A stretch of DNA of 37,822 nt, taken from assembly GCA_046715035.1 (NCBI GenBank), contig JBKJZR010000091.1, positions 1 through 37,822 of the forward strand. The letters run 5' to 3'. Positions 15,381-23,402 of the stretch are shown piece after piece; within the stretch, counting starts at the first letter, position 1, and each line of letters starts with the position of its first letter. The notes under the pieces were generated by a model, which was not told where the DNA came from, ran no database searches, and was given only the letters and a program-made list of their open reading frames with translations. The DNA comes from PALSA-1004 sp046715035 (GTDB taxonomy: Bacteria; Pseudomonadota; Gammaproteobacteria; Burkholderiales; SG8-41). A program made the translations under genes and the position numbers.

Positions 15381-16268
15381 TCATTCGGTCAGCAGCTTCA
15401 TCAGGCTCGACGAATCGAGCCGGCCGTGCCCCTTCTCCTGCAGTCTGCCATACAGCTGCTCGACGATCGCGGTAATCGGCAGCAGCGCCCCGTTGCGGCG
15501 CGCCTCGTCGAGGCAGATCTGCAGATCCTTGCGCATCCAGTCCACCGCGAAGCCAAAATCATACTTGTCGTCGACCATCGTCGGCCCGCGATTCTCGAGC
15601 TGCCACGACTGTGCCGCACCTTTGGCGATGACGTCGATCACTCTCTTCGCGTCGAGTCGCGCGTGCTGCGCGAAGTTGAGTGCTTCGGCGAGGCCCTGCA
15701 CGAGTCCCACAATGGCGATCTGATTGACCATCTTCGTGAGCTGTCCGCTGCCGACAGGCCCCATCAGCGTCACCGCACGCCCATAGCACGCCATGATCGG
15801 CTGCGCCCGCGAAAAAGATGCGGCATCGCCGCCCACCATGACCGTGAGTATGCCTTTCTCCGCACCCGCCTGACCGCCGGATACCGGCGCGTCGAGAAAG
15901 GCAAAACCGGCCTCGCCCGCCGCGAAATCGAGCTCGCGCGCCACGTTCGCCGAAACCGTCGAATGATCTACGAAGATCGCGCCGCGGCGCATGCCGGCAA
16001 ACGCCCCGTCGCTGCCCAGCGTCACGGCGCGCACATCGCGATCGTTGCCCACGCAGGCAAGGACGATGTCGCGATCCGCCGCAGCGGCGCGCGGCGTCGA
16101 CGCGCTCGCGCCGCCGTGCTGCCGCAGCCATGCATCGGCCTTGGCGCGCGTACGATTGTAAACCACCACATCGTGCCCAGCGGCTGCGAGATGGCCCGCC
16201 ATCGGGTAGCCCATGACGCCGAGGCCGATAAAAGCAAGCTTGAGTTTTGTTGGATTCTTGTCGGTCAT
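15381..16268 (-). CDS. NAD(P)-dependent beta-hydroxyacid dehydrogenase (3-hydroxyisobutyrate dehydrogenase family)
   Basis: A 295-residue enzyme with the N-terminal Rossmann motif LAFIGLGVMGYPMAGHL. The substrate-binding signature DAPVSGGQAGAEKG and the catalytic lysine in GSGQLTKMVNQ mark the 3-hydroxyisobutyrate/tartronate semialdehyde reductase family. It oxidises or reduces beta-hydroxy acids with NAD(P). The start at 16268 (MTDKNPTKLK) places the fold 14 residues in, normal for the family; an ATG at 16292 would add eight residues and neither has a strong Shine-Dalgarno. It lies 58 bp after the third of three consecutive Bug genes and 13 bp before the Nudix gene, suggesting that it processes an imported hydroxy acid. 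Confidence 0.93.
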   Translation of the reverse strand: MTDKNPTKLKLAFIGLGVMGYPMAGHLAAAGHDVVVYNRTRAKADAWLRQHGGASASTPRAAAADRDIVLACVGNDRDVRAVTLGSDGAFAGMRRGAIFVDHSTVSANVARELDFAAGEAGFAFLDAPVSGGQAGAEKGILTVMVGGDAASFSRAQPIMACYGRAVTLMGPVGSGQLTKMVNQIAIVGLVQGLAEALNFAQHARLDAKRVIDVIAKGAAQSWQLENRGPTMVDDKYDFGFAVDWMRKDLQICLDEARRNGALLPITAIVEQLYGRLQEKGHGRLDSSSLMKLLTE

Positions 16269-16326
16269 TTGCAATTGAAATCCCTGATGCATTGCAACCC
16301 ATTCAGCAGGCCCGCGTAGCGTCGCC

Positions 16327-17298
16327 TCAGTCAGTTCCTTTGGCGCCGGACAACTTGATCAGCCGCGCGAATTTATCGCTTTCGGCCCGCACGAACCGCG
16401 CGAGCTCCTCGGGCGTAGTGCCGGCGGCCTCGGCCCCCACGTCCGCGAGCCTGGCCCTGACGTCAGGGAGACCTGCGCCGCGCACGATCTCCGCGTTGAG
16501 CTTCGCGATGATGTCCGGCGCAGTACCGGCCGGCACGAAATAGGCGAACCAGTTGCTGATGTCGAATCCGGCCACGCCGGCCTCGGCCATGGTCGGCACT
16601 TCGGGCGCAGCCGGAGAGCGTTGCAGCGTCGTGACCGCGAGCGGGCGCAACTTGCCAGCCCGCACATGCGGCATCGCGGGCGGCATACCGGAAAAAAACA
16701 CGGGCACGTGCCCGCCGATCAGGTCCGGCATCACGGGTCCGGCGCCTTTGTAGGGCACATGGATCAATGCGATGTTGGCGGTGATCTTGAGCAGCTCGCC
16801 GGCGAGGTGCTGGACGCCGCCGGTGCCCGCCGACGCGTACGTAAGCTCGCCGGGCCGCGCCTTGGCGACAGCTATCAGCTCCTTGACGGTCCTCGCCGGC
16901 AGCGATGGATGCACGACGAGGATCAGCGGCGTTACCGCTGCGAGCGAGACGGGGAGCAGATCGCGGTCCACGTTGTAGGGCATTTTCTGCAGATGGGGCA
17001 GCACCGCTATCTCGGCCGGCGATGCAAGCAACACCGTGTAGCCATCGGGCGCGGCCTTGGCAACGATGTCCGCGCCGATCACCCCACCTGCGCCCGGACG
17101 ATTCTCGATGACCACCGTTTGTTTGAACGCGTCGTTCATCTTCTGGCCGATCAGCCGCGCGGTCAGATCGAGCGCCCCGCCGGGCGCGAATGGCGCGATT
17201 ACGCGAATCGATTTCGCCGGATAACTCTGACCCGACGCGGCGCCGGCTGCGAGCAGGGCAGCAACGCCTGCCCCTATCATGCGTTTCATTGCCCCCAT
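16327..17298 (-). CDS. Bug/TctC-family binding protein (third of a tandem trio)
   Basis: A 323-residue Bug protein with signal peptide MGAMKRMIGAGVAALLAAGA, cleaved near ASG-Q. Mature motifs are SYPAKSIRVIAPFAPGGALD, VIENRPGAGGVIGAD, APDGYT, HVPYKGAGPVMPDLIGGH and the terminal KFARLIKLSGAKGTD. IENRPGAGG replaces the commoner DNRPGAGG. Its start lies seven bases beyond the stop of the preceding Bug gene, so the pair is co-transcribed. An internal ATG at 17289 with GGGGGC upstream is an alternative start. It differs throughout from its two neighbours, so this is not a recent tandem duplication. Different ligands are likely. Confidence 0.95.
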   Translation of the reverse strand: MGAMKRMIGAGVAALLAAGAASGQSYPAKSIRVIAPFAPGGALDLTARLIGQKMNDAFKQTVVIENRPGAGGVIGADIVAKAAPDGYTVLLASPAEIAVLPHLQKMPYNVDRDLLPVSLAAVTPLILVVHPSLPARTVKELIAVAKARPGELTYASAGTGGVQHLAGELLKITANIALIHVPYKGAGPVMPDLIGGHVPVFFSGMPPAMPHVRAGKLRPLAVTTLQRSPAAPEVPTMAEAGVAGFDISNWFAYFVPAGTAPDIIAKLNAEIVRGAGLPDVRARLADVGAEAAGTTPEELARFVRAESDKFARLIKLSGAKGTD

Positions 17299-17304
17299 GC
17301 GCGG

Positions 17305-18273
17305 TCACTCCACTCTGACATTGGCCGATTTGATGATCCGTGCATTCTTGTTGATCTCTGTTTTGATATACGCGGCCAACTGCTCGGCGCTGCTGGCGAC
17401 CACGTCGCAGCCGTCCTTGGTCAGCCGCTCTCTGACGTCGGGCAGCGTGAGCGCCCACACGATATCGGTGTTCAGCTTGGCGAGCACGTCCTTCGGGGTG
17501 GCCGCCGGCGCGAGCACCCCATACCATTGGGCCATCTCGAAATCCGGGAAACCGGACTCGATCAGCGTGGGAACCTCCGGCAGCGCTCCCGAGCGCTTGG
17601 CCGTGGTGACGGCATGCGCGATCAGCCGGCCGTTCTTCACGTGCGGAACCGCGGGCAGCAGCGCGATGAAGCCAACCGGAACATGCCCGCCGAGCACGTC
17701 GACGAGCGCCGGCGCCGCGCCTTTGAACGGGATGTGTTCCATCTCGATCTTGGTGATCCCCTTCAGCATTTCTCCGGCCAGATGCTGGGGACTGGCAGTG
17801 CCTACGGATGCGTACGAAAGCGCTCCCGGCCGCGCCTTCGCGAGCGCGATCAACTGTTTGACGCTCCGCGCGGGCACTGAAGGATGAGTGACGATGATGA
17901 CCGGTGTGGTCGACGCGAGCGTGATCGGGGCGAAGTCCCGCACCGGGTCATAAGGCACTTTCTTGAAGAGGCTGATATTGGTGACGATCTCCGACGACGC
18001 ATGGAACAGCAACGTGTAGCCGTCGGGCGCCGCTTTGGCAACGGCGTCGGCGCCTATCATGGCGTTGCCACCCGGCCGGTTATCCACCACGACCGATTGG
18101 CCCCAGCGCTCGGTGAGTTTCTGCGCGACCGGCCGGGCGTTGATATCGGTGCCGCCGCCTGCCGCGTAGGGCACGATGATGCGCACCGACCGGTTCGGGT
18201 AACTCTGCGCCTGCGCATGCGTTGCGCAGAACAGTGCTGCAGTCATCCAGCACCATCGCGTCGATCGTGTCAT
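17305..18273 (-). CDS. Bug/TctC-family binding protein (second of a tandem trio)
   Basis: A 322-residue Bug protein. The signal peptide MTRSTRWCWMTAALFCATHAQA-Q precedes SYPNRSVRIIVPYAAGGGTD, VVDNRPGGNAMIGADA, APDGYT, HIPFKGAAPALVDVLGGH and the terminal NARIIKSANVRVE. HIPFKG replaces the usual HVPYKG, and the DNRPGGNAM loop is unusual; both lie in regions shaping the ligand pocket in solved Bug structures. The ATG has GGGAGG with a suitable spacer. It is separated by 147 bp, including a GC-rich hairpin, from the Bug gene upstream but by only six bases from the one downstream. Confidence 0.95.
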   Translation of the reverse strand: MTRSTRWCWMTAALFCATHAQAQSYPNRSVRIIVPYAAGGGTDINARPVAQKLTERWGQSVVVDNRPGGNAMIGADAVAKAAPDGYTLLFHASSEIVTNISLFKKVPYDPVRDFAPITLASTTPVIIVTHPSVPARSVKQLIALAKARPGALSYASVGTASPQHLAGEMLKGITKIEMEHIPFKGAAPALVDVLGGHVPVGFIALLPAVPHVKNGRLIAHAVTTAKRSGALPEVPTLIESGFPDFEMAQWYGVLAPAATPKDVLAKLNTDIVWALTLPDVRERLTKDGCDVVASSAEQLAAYIKTEINKNARIIKSANVRVE

Positions 18274-18321
18274 CGCCTGCCTCCCTCGCGTTTAGCGGGC
18301 TTTGCATCAATACACAACGCC

Positions 18322-18363
18322 CGCTCCCTCACGCCTAATCCCTCTCCCCGGGGGGAGGGGAAC
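18322..18363. repeat. GC-rich dispersed intergenic hairpin
   Basis: The block CTCCCTCACGCCTAATC followed by CCTCTCCCCGGGGGGAGGGG resembles the widespread CCCTCTCCCCGGGGGAGAGGG-type element of betaproteobacteria. It forms a strong hairpin in the 147-bp gap between two Bug genes on the minus strand and could attenuate readthrough or stabilise mRNA ends. Confidence 0.55.
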
Positions 18364-18420
18364 ATCGAGCAAAAAGGAGCTGTTAGCCATTGCTGAAATC
18401 CGCAGTAACGGATGCGCCCA

Positions 18421-19404
18421 TCATTCGGGCTGGATGTTTGCGGTCTTGATGATCTTGCCATAGCGCGCAGCGTCGTTCCTGACGGTGCGCATGAGCTCCT
18501 CGGGCGTTCCCGGCGCCACTTCAACGCCAGTGCTGAGGAGAAAATCGTTCGTCTCCTTGCTCTTCAATATGCGATTGAGCTCGGCAATCAGCTTGGCGAT
18601 AATGGGTTTGGGCGTCTTGGCCGGAACAAAGAAAGCGAACCATATGCTGGTATCGAAGTCCTTGTAGCCGAGCTCCATCATCGTCGGCACATCGGGCAGC
18701 AGCGCCGAGCGATTGGGGATGGTAATTGCCAGCGGCCGCAGCCTGCCTGCCTTGACGTGCGGAATCGCCGGTCCCATTCCGAGGTAGCCGAATTTCACCT
18801 CCTGCCCGCTCATCACCGCGAGCGTCGAAGGCCCGCCCCCTTTGTATGCCACATGCACGGTCTTCACCCCGGCGAGCATATTGAGCAGTTCGCCCGACAG
18901 GTGCATCGAGGTGCCGATGCCGGGCGTTCCATAGGACAGCACGCCGGGGTTTGCCTTGGCGTAATCGATGACCTCCTTCACGGTCTTCGCCGGAAACGAC
19001 GGGTGGGCAGCAAGCAGGATAGGCGTGATCGTGCCTTGCGTGACCGGTGCAAAATCGCGCTCCACATCGTAGGGAATTTTCGGCGTCAGAACCGGGATTA
19101 CCGACATCTCGCGAGTCGAGCCTATGAACACGGTATACCCGTCGGGCGCGGCATTCGCCACGATTTCCGTCGCAATCATGCCGTTGCCGCCGCCCCGCGC
19201 ATCGACGACGATGGGCTTTCCCCAACTCTCCGTTAGACGTTGTCCTACCGTGCGCGCCAGGATGTCCGTGTTACCGCCGGGCGGATAAGGCATCACCATC
19301 CGAATCGGTTTGTCGGGATAAGCGGGCGACGCCGCGCCGATGGCACCGGACGCGAACACCAGGCTCGCGTATGCCGCTCCCCAAACGCCTCGCCACAGAT
19401 TCAT
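18421..19404 (-). CDS. Bug/TctC-family binding protein with divergent loop (first of a tandem trio)
   Basis: A 327-residue Bug protein. The signal region MNLWRGVWGAAYASLVFASG leads to AYPDKPIRMVMPYPPGGNTD. The normally conserved DNRPGAGG reads DARGGGNGM, the most divergent version among the ten in this window. HVPYKG is replaced by HVAYKGGGP. APDGYT and the terminal RYGKIIKTANIQPE are preserved, so the gene looks functional with an altered pocket. GGAGG lies six bases before the ATG. The sulfatase gene ends 70 bp upstream on the same strand, so this protein may import the sulfatase substrate or a related compound; that is inference. Confidence 0.94.
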   Translation of the reverse strand: MNLWRGVWGAAYASLVFASGAIGAASPAYPDKPIRMVMPYPPGGNTDILARTVGQRLTESWGKPIVVDARGGGNGMIATEIVANAAPDGYTVFIGSTREMSVIPVLTPKIPYDVERDFAPVTQGTITPILLAAHPSFPAKTVKEVIDYAKANPGVLSYGTPGIGTSMHLSGELLNMLAGVKTVHVAYKGGGPSTLAVMSGQEVKFGYLGMGPAIPHVKAGRLRPLAITIPNRSALLPDVPTMMELGYKDFDTSIWFAFFVPAKTPKPIIAKLIAELNRILKSKETNDFLLSTGVEVAPGTPEELMRTVRNDAARYGKIIKTANIQPE

Positions 19405-19474
19405 CGCAATCCTCCGTTTTATCGGGCGTACGTCAATGCGTTACCTCGCCCGTCTTGCGTGCTATCGCCAATCC

Positions 19475-20929
19475 TTACCCGAGTACGACAGGGTAGCCCG
19501 GAGGCGGTGAAAATCCAAGATCACCGCGCTTGATCACTGCGTCGCGTCCGCCATGCTGTTCGAGAAGCTCTGCCTGGCGCTGCTTGGCGCGCGCGTCGAC
19601 TTCAGCTGGATCGCAGATCCGCAGCAGGCGCGCGTGGCATTCCGCGATGACCGGCGCATGCCCGGGATCACCGGCCAGATCGTTGAGCTCTTCGGGATCG
19701 GCGTCGAGATCGAACAACTGCGGCCGGTAGGCCACATAGTGCACATATTTGTACTTGCCGTGCCGGATCATGAACGCGCCGGTGGTCGACCCCATGCCGT
19801 GATACTCCGTCAGCACATTGCGGTCCGGGCGCACGCCCTGCGCCAGCGCGAACAGCGAATGTCCCGGGTGAGCGTCGTAGAACTCCGGTCTGCTCTCGCC
19901 GGTGCACTCGAGTATGAATGGATAGGCGTCGACGTGGTTCACCGGCTCGGCAACGCGCACGCCCGCGGCGATGCCCGGCCCGCTGATGATGAGCGGCACC
20001 CCCGCGACCTCCTCGTACATGGTCGACTTGCCCCACAGTCCGCGCGCGCCAAGATTGTCGCCGTGATCCGAGGTGTAGAGCACGCGCGTGTTGGCAGTCA
20101 GGCCCGTGGCGTCGAGCGTGCGCATTACTTTGCCGATGTTGTCGTCGAGAAACGTGCACAGGCCGTAATAGGCCGCCGTCGCCTTGCGCACCTTGTCGGC
20201 ATCGAAGAATTTGTCGTAGACGAAACTGCCCGCGTAATCGCGCACGTACGGATGGTCGGGGCGCTCGTCTGGCGCGTATTGCTTGGGCGCCGGCATCTGC
20301 GCGAGCGGATACTGATAGTAGAACTCGGCGGGTGCCACCAGGGGGAAGTGCGGACACACGAAGGACACGAACAATACCCATGGCCGGTCCGCGTATTTGG
20401 GCGCCTCCTCGCGCAGCCAGATCTGCGCCTTGGTCGCGATCTCGCGGTCGTAGAACGTATACGAGGTCTCGCCAGGGCCGGCGAGCTTGGCGATTTTCCA
20501 CGACAAGCCGCGTTCCGGAAGGTCGGTGCGCACCAATCCCATCAGGTCGCCTTTACCCTCGATGATATTCATCGGAATGATCTCTTCCGAAAAACCGTTA
20601 TCGTCGCCCGGCTCGCCGCGAAAATGCAGTTTGCCGATCGATACCACGCGATGGCCCCGCTCGCGCAGCCGGTGATGCCAGCTCGGAATCGCGCCTTCGT
20701 AGGCGTCGGCATTGTCCCAGTAACCGATCTGGTGCACGTATTTGCCGACCGCGAAAGCCGCTCGCGCCGGCACGCAGACGGGACAGGTGGTGTACGCGCT
20801 GGTGAACGTCGTACCGCCCGCCGCGAGCGCATCGATATGCGGCGTTTTGACAAGCGGGTGTCCGTTGCACCCCATGACTTTCGGGTTGTGCTCGTCGGAC
20901 ATGATGATGACGAGGTTGGTCGGCTGCAT
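19475..20929 (-). CDS. Sulfatase-family hydrolase (choline-sulfatase-like, Cys-type)
   Basis: A 484-residue alkaline phosphatase-superfamily enzyme starting MQPTNLVIIMSDEHNPKVMG, with the metal-ligand D12. The sulfatase signature CVPAR (C52-R56) carries the cysteine that becomes formylglycine in active sulfatases. TSDHGDNLGARGLWGKSTMY supplies the second metal site and lysine. No signal peptide is seen, so it is probably cytoplasmic. The architecture matches choline-sulfatase and related phosphonate or phosphate monoester hydrolases. A formylglycine-generating enzyme is not in the window. The ATG at 20929 begins two bases after the RraA-like stop, showing tight coupling; no Shine-Dalgarno is visible. 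The substrate could be a sulfate ester or a phospho- or phosphono-ester. Confidence 0.9.
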   Translation of the reverse strand: MQPTNLVIIMSDEHNPKVMGCNGHPLVKTPHIDALAAGGTTFTSAYTTCPVCVPARAAFAVGKYVHQIGYWDNADAYEGAIPSWHHRLRERGHRVVSIGKLHFRGEPGDDNGFSEEIIPMNIIEGKGDLMGLVRTDLPERGLSWKIAKLAGPGETSYTFYDREIATKAQIWLREEAPKYADRPWVLFVSFVCPHFPLVAPAEFYYQYPLAQMPAPKQYAPDERPDHPYVRDYAGSFVYDKFFDADKVRKATAAYYGLCTFLDDNIGKVMRTLDATGLTANTRVLYTSDHGDNLGARGLWGKSTMYEEVAGVPLIISGPGIAAGVRVAEPVNHVDAYPFILECTGESRPEFYDAHPGHSLFALAQGVRPDRNVLTEYHGMGSTTGAFMIRHGKYKYVHYVAYRPQLFDLDADPEELNDLAGDPGHAPVIAECHARLLRICDPAEVDARAKQRQAELLEQHGGRDAVIKRGDLGFSPPPGYPVVLG

Positions 20930-20931
20930 GT

Positions 20932-21615
20932 TCAAACGTGTCCGTACTTGTTCAAAACATCGGCCAGTGTAGCCCCGCCGTCCAGGTCCCTGCGAATATC
21001 GACTTCGGTTGCCGTTAAGCGCTCCGCTTCCGCAAGCACGGCAACGCTGAGAGCCGCTGGCACGACGATGGCGCCGTCCACGTCAGCCAGCACGAGGTCA
21101 CCGGGCACGACCGTCACGCGCGCGGTCGTCGCGCCTGGCACATAAACCGGCACCTGCCATGCCGTCACTTTCCAGCGTCCTATCGACTGCACCGGCGTGC
21201 GATACCGCGCGTAAACCGGAAACCGCTGCCTGGCGATCCAGCCGATATCGCGTATGCCGCCATCGACCAGCGCACCGGGACAGCCGCGCACTTTCATACT
21301 TAACGCGATCAGCTCGCCGAAGTAACAGATACCTTCGCCGTCGCCGCTCCATACCGCAAGCTCGCCGGGCTGTATCCCGTCCACCGCTTTCATCTTATCG
21401 GGATCACCTCCGCCTTCGTACGGTGTCATCTGCCCGCGTATGGTATAGGCCCAGCCTGCCATCTTGCCGCAATCGGCGGGGAACGGCGTAAAGCACGGCG
21501 CCAGCCCCTGGTCATGGTGGCCAAGACTATCGAGCACGTCGGCAACCGTCGCGGTATCCACCTTGAGATAGCGTTCACGCAGCGCTTCGTGCCCGGCGAT
21601 CGGAGAGCTCGACAT
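20932..21615 (-). CDS. RraA-like / HMG aldolase family protein
   Basis: A 227-residue member of the RraA superfamily, which includes 4-hydroxy-4-methyl-2-oxoglutarate and 4-carboxy-4-hydroxy-2-oxoadipate aldolases and oxaloacetate decarboxylases. Visible landmarks are TATVADVLDSLG near the N-terminus, the G-x-G-x-x-x-(F)GEL region GEGICYFGEL, and ALVDGGIRDIGWI carrying the conserved Arg-Asp pair that binds metal and substrate. GDLVLADVDGAIVVP near residues 175-190 is also characteristic. It sits between the nitroreductase (8 bp gap) and the sulfatase (2 bp gap). Retro-aldol cleavage or decarboxylation of an oxo-acid intermediate is the likely role; the exact substrate is unknown. Confidence 0.9.
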   Translation of the reverse strand: MSSSPIAGHEALRERYLKVDTATVADVLDSLGHHDQGLAPCFTPFPADCGKMAGWAYTIRGQMTPYEGGGDPDKMKAVDGIQPGELAVWSGDGEGICYFGELIALSMKVRGCPGALVDGGIRDIGWIARQRFPVYARYRTPVQSIGRWKVTAWQVPVYVPGATTARVTVVPGDLVLADVDGAIVVPAALSVAVLAEAERLTATEVDIRRDLDGGATLADVLNKYGHV

Positions 21616-21623
21616 GCGCCGTT

Positions 21624-22475
21624 TCAGGTGAGCCTGAACTTCTTGCCGCGGATGAAGGCCCCGAAATCCGCGCGTTCGCTCGACGCATACTGACGGGCCT
21701 TATCCTCCGACCATCCGTAGCAGGCGGCCTGACCGTAACGCTCGACGCCGCGCTGCTTCGCGTAGGGCTGCCGCGTCGCGCGGCGCCTGTCGTAGCCGTC
21801 GATATCGGCCTCCACGCCCGTTTCATCGAACGCGTCGACGTGCACTGTAACCTCAAGCGGCAACCGCGCCGTGATCTTGCCCGCGCCCGCGGGGTAGCCG
21901 ACGCACAGCCCGGCGACCGGAAACACCCAGTCCGGCATGGCGAGCAGATCGCTTACGGCCTGGGCATGATTGCGCACGGCGCTGATGGGACAGCAGCCGA
22001 GGCCGGCCGCCGCCGCGGCGTGAATGAAAGTCGACATGATGATGCCGGCGTCGACAGCGGCGTTCATGAACGCATCGAGGTGATCGTTGGCGAAGGGTTT
22101 TCCGCGCCACGCGCTGATTTGCCGGATGCGCCGGTTATTGCCGCAAAAAATCAGCAATACCGGTGCGTCTCCCACCCATGGCATGTCAGGAATCAGTTCG
22201 GCTATGAACTTGCGCTTCCCGGCGTCGCCAACTTGAATGATGTCAGCCTGCTGCAGATCGCTCTTCGAGGGCGAAGACAGCGCGCACGCACAAAGCAGCC
22301 GCAGCAGATCGGGATCGACCGTGCGCGCGCTGAAGCTGCGATGCGAGCGGTGCTCGAGGAGCTGCGCAAGCAGATTCGCGCCGGGCTGATCGGCCGCCAC
22401 GGGAATGGCAGTGTCGAAGCGCTCAGCGAGCGCGGCTGCTATGCGGTTCGATATCGGGTTCGTCATGTTCGGCAT
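21624..22475 (-). CDS. Nitroreductase-family flavoprotein
   Basis: A 283-residue protein of the FMN-dependent nitroreductase superfamily, NfsA-like. HRSHRSFSARTVDPDLLRLL and SSPSKSDLQQADIIQV are the FMN-contacting N-terminal motifs. AAVDAGIIMSTFIHAAAAAG is the dimer helix, and GLGCCPISAVR and VAGLCVGYPAG are the later family motifs. A basic C-terminal extension (about residues 225-283, with RGVERYG, WSEDKARQY and FGAFIRGKKF) matches the longer members. It would reduce nitro groups, quinones or similar acceptors with NAD(P)H. Eight bases separate it from the RraA-like gene and 55 from the dehydrogenase gene upstream. An in-frame ATG at 22466 is an alternative start. Confidence 0.9.
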   Translation of the reverse strand: MPNMTNPISNRIAAALAERFDTAIPVAADQPGANLLAQLLEHRSHRSFSARTVDPDLLRLLCACALSSPSKSDLQQADIIQVGDAGKRKFIAELIPDMPWVGDAPVLLIFCGNNRRIRQISAWRGKPFANDHLDAFMNAAVDAGIIMSTFIHAAAAAGLGCCPISAVRNHAQAVSDLLAMPDWVFPVAGLCVGYPAGAGKITARLPLEVTVHVDAFDETGVEADIDGYDRRRATRQPYAKQRGVERYGQAACYGWSEDKARQYASSERADFGAFIRGKKFRLT

Positions 22476-22530
22476 TAAATTGACGCCGGATGCCGCAATC
22501 AGCAGCGCGCGGGTCAGCCGCCACGCTGCA

Positions 22531-23346
22531 TCACGTTCCGTAACGCGTTTTCAGCGTCATCTGGCGCAATGCCGCCAGCGCGCTGTAACACGCGAGCCAC
22601 GCAGTTTTGGGATTCTGCGGCGCAGGCACGTTCTCGAGCTTGACGCTGATGTTACCGGTTTTGCCTTTGATGCTGATCACATGCGTGTTGTACTTGAGCG
22701 CCGGGTCGGCAACGACCTTCAGCCGCGTGCGGTCGAAACCGATGCCTGCCATGCTCAGTACGGCAGCTATATTCACGTTCGCGGGGAAATGCGGAACCCC
22801 ATCGCGGGCGCACCCCTCGAACAGCGTGGTCGCCGAGCGCATTTCGGCGAGATCAATACCGAGCTTTTGTACATACGAAATGCCCTTCCACGCCGCAGGT
22901 GGCTTGCCGATTTCGATCTCGACCTCGTCGACCCCCGCCGCACATGCCGCCTTGAGCGCATCGAGCCCGCCTATGCCGCCTGACGGCACGTACAACAGCG
23001 CCCCGCTGCGGTTCGCGCTCGTTTCCAGTTGCTGGCGCAGTGCGTCATCGCACAGCGCCCCCGCCGACAGCACGATCACTGCAACGCCCCGCTCCAGCAG
23101 CGGCAGGCAGAAATCACGCACGGCAGCATGCGACGCAGCTTCGACGACAACATCCGGCTTCGAACCCAACAGCGCTTCGAGCGACGTAACAAAGTTCACG
23201 CCGTATTCCCCGGCGAGCGCCTTGCCGCGGGACGTGCCGCTACGGCCGGCGACCGCAACCACCTCCACGCCGCTGAGTTCCCCGTCCCTGATGTGCTCGA
23301 GAATGAGGCGGGCGATGGTGCCTCCGCCAATGATGGCAGCGCGCAT
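22531..23346 (-). CDS. L-aspartate dehydrogenase-like protein
   Basis: A 271-residue NAD(P)-binding protein with a Rossmann motif at the extreme N-terminus (MRAAIIGGGTIARLIL). The aspartate dehydrogenase landmarks are VEAASHAAV, LSAGALCDD, VPSGGIGGLDAL, FPANVNIAAVLSMAG and the late N-T-H (YNTHVISIKG) with the candidate catalytic histidine. Authentic enzymes convert aspartate to iminoaspartate or oxaloacetate and ammonia, sometimes feeding NAD synthesis. No nadA or nadC gene is present here, and in catabolic neighbourhoods such proteins may act on related amino acids. It lies between the HemE/MtaA-like gene (56 bp) and the nitroreductase gene (55 bp) in the long minus-strand run. Confidence 0.9.
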   Translation of the reverse strand: MRAAIIGGGTIARLILEHIRDGELSGVEVVAVAGRSGTSRGKALAGEYGVNFVTSLEALLGSKPDVVVEAASHAAVRDFCLPLLERGVAVIVLSAGALCDDALRQQLETSANRSGALLYVPSGGIGGLDALKAACAAGVDEVEIEIGKPPAAWKGISYVQKLGIDLAEMRSATTLFEGCARDGVPHFPANVNIAAVLSMAGIGFDRTRLKVVADPALKYNTHVISIKGKTGNISVKLENVPAPQNPKTAWLACYSALAALRQMTLKTRYGT

Positions 23347-23402
23347 AGACTGTCCGTCGGAAGGGACGGTTATTGTGCCACAAGCAGCGCGTACCCTCGC
23401 TG

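Noticed and set aside
16327..19404. Three adjacent Bug genes considered as a recent tandem duplication
   Set aside because: The three proteins differ in signal peptides, pocket motifs and C-termini throughout, so any duplication is ancient or they were assembled from different sources.
19553..21145. 530-codon plus-strand frame opposite the sulfatase and RraA-like genes
   Set aside because: It runs across two genuine minus-strand genes and their junction, with shadow-type composition and no domain.
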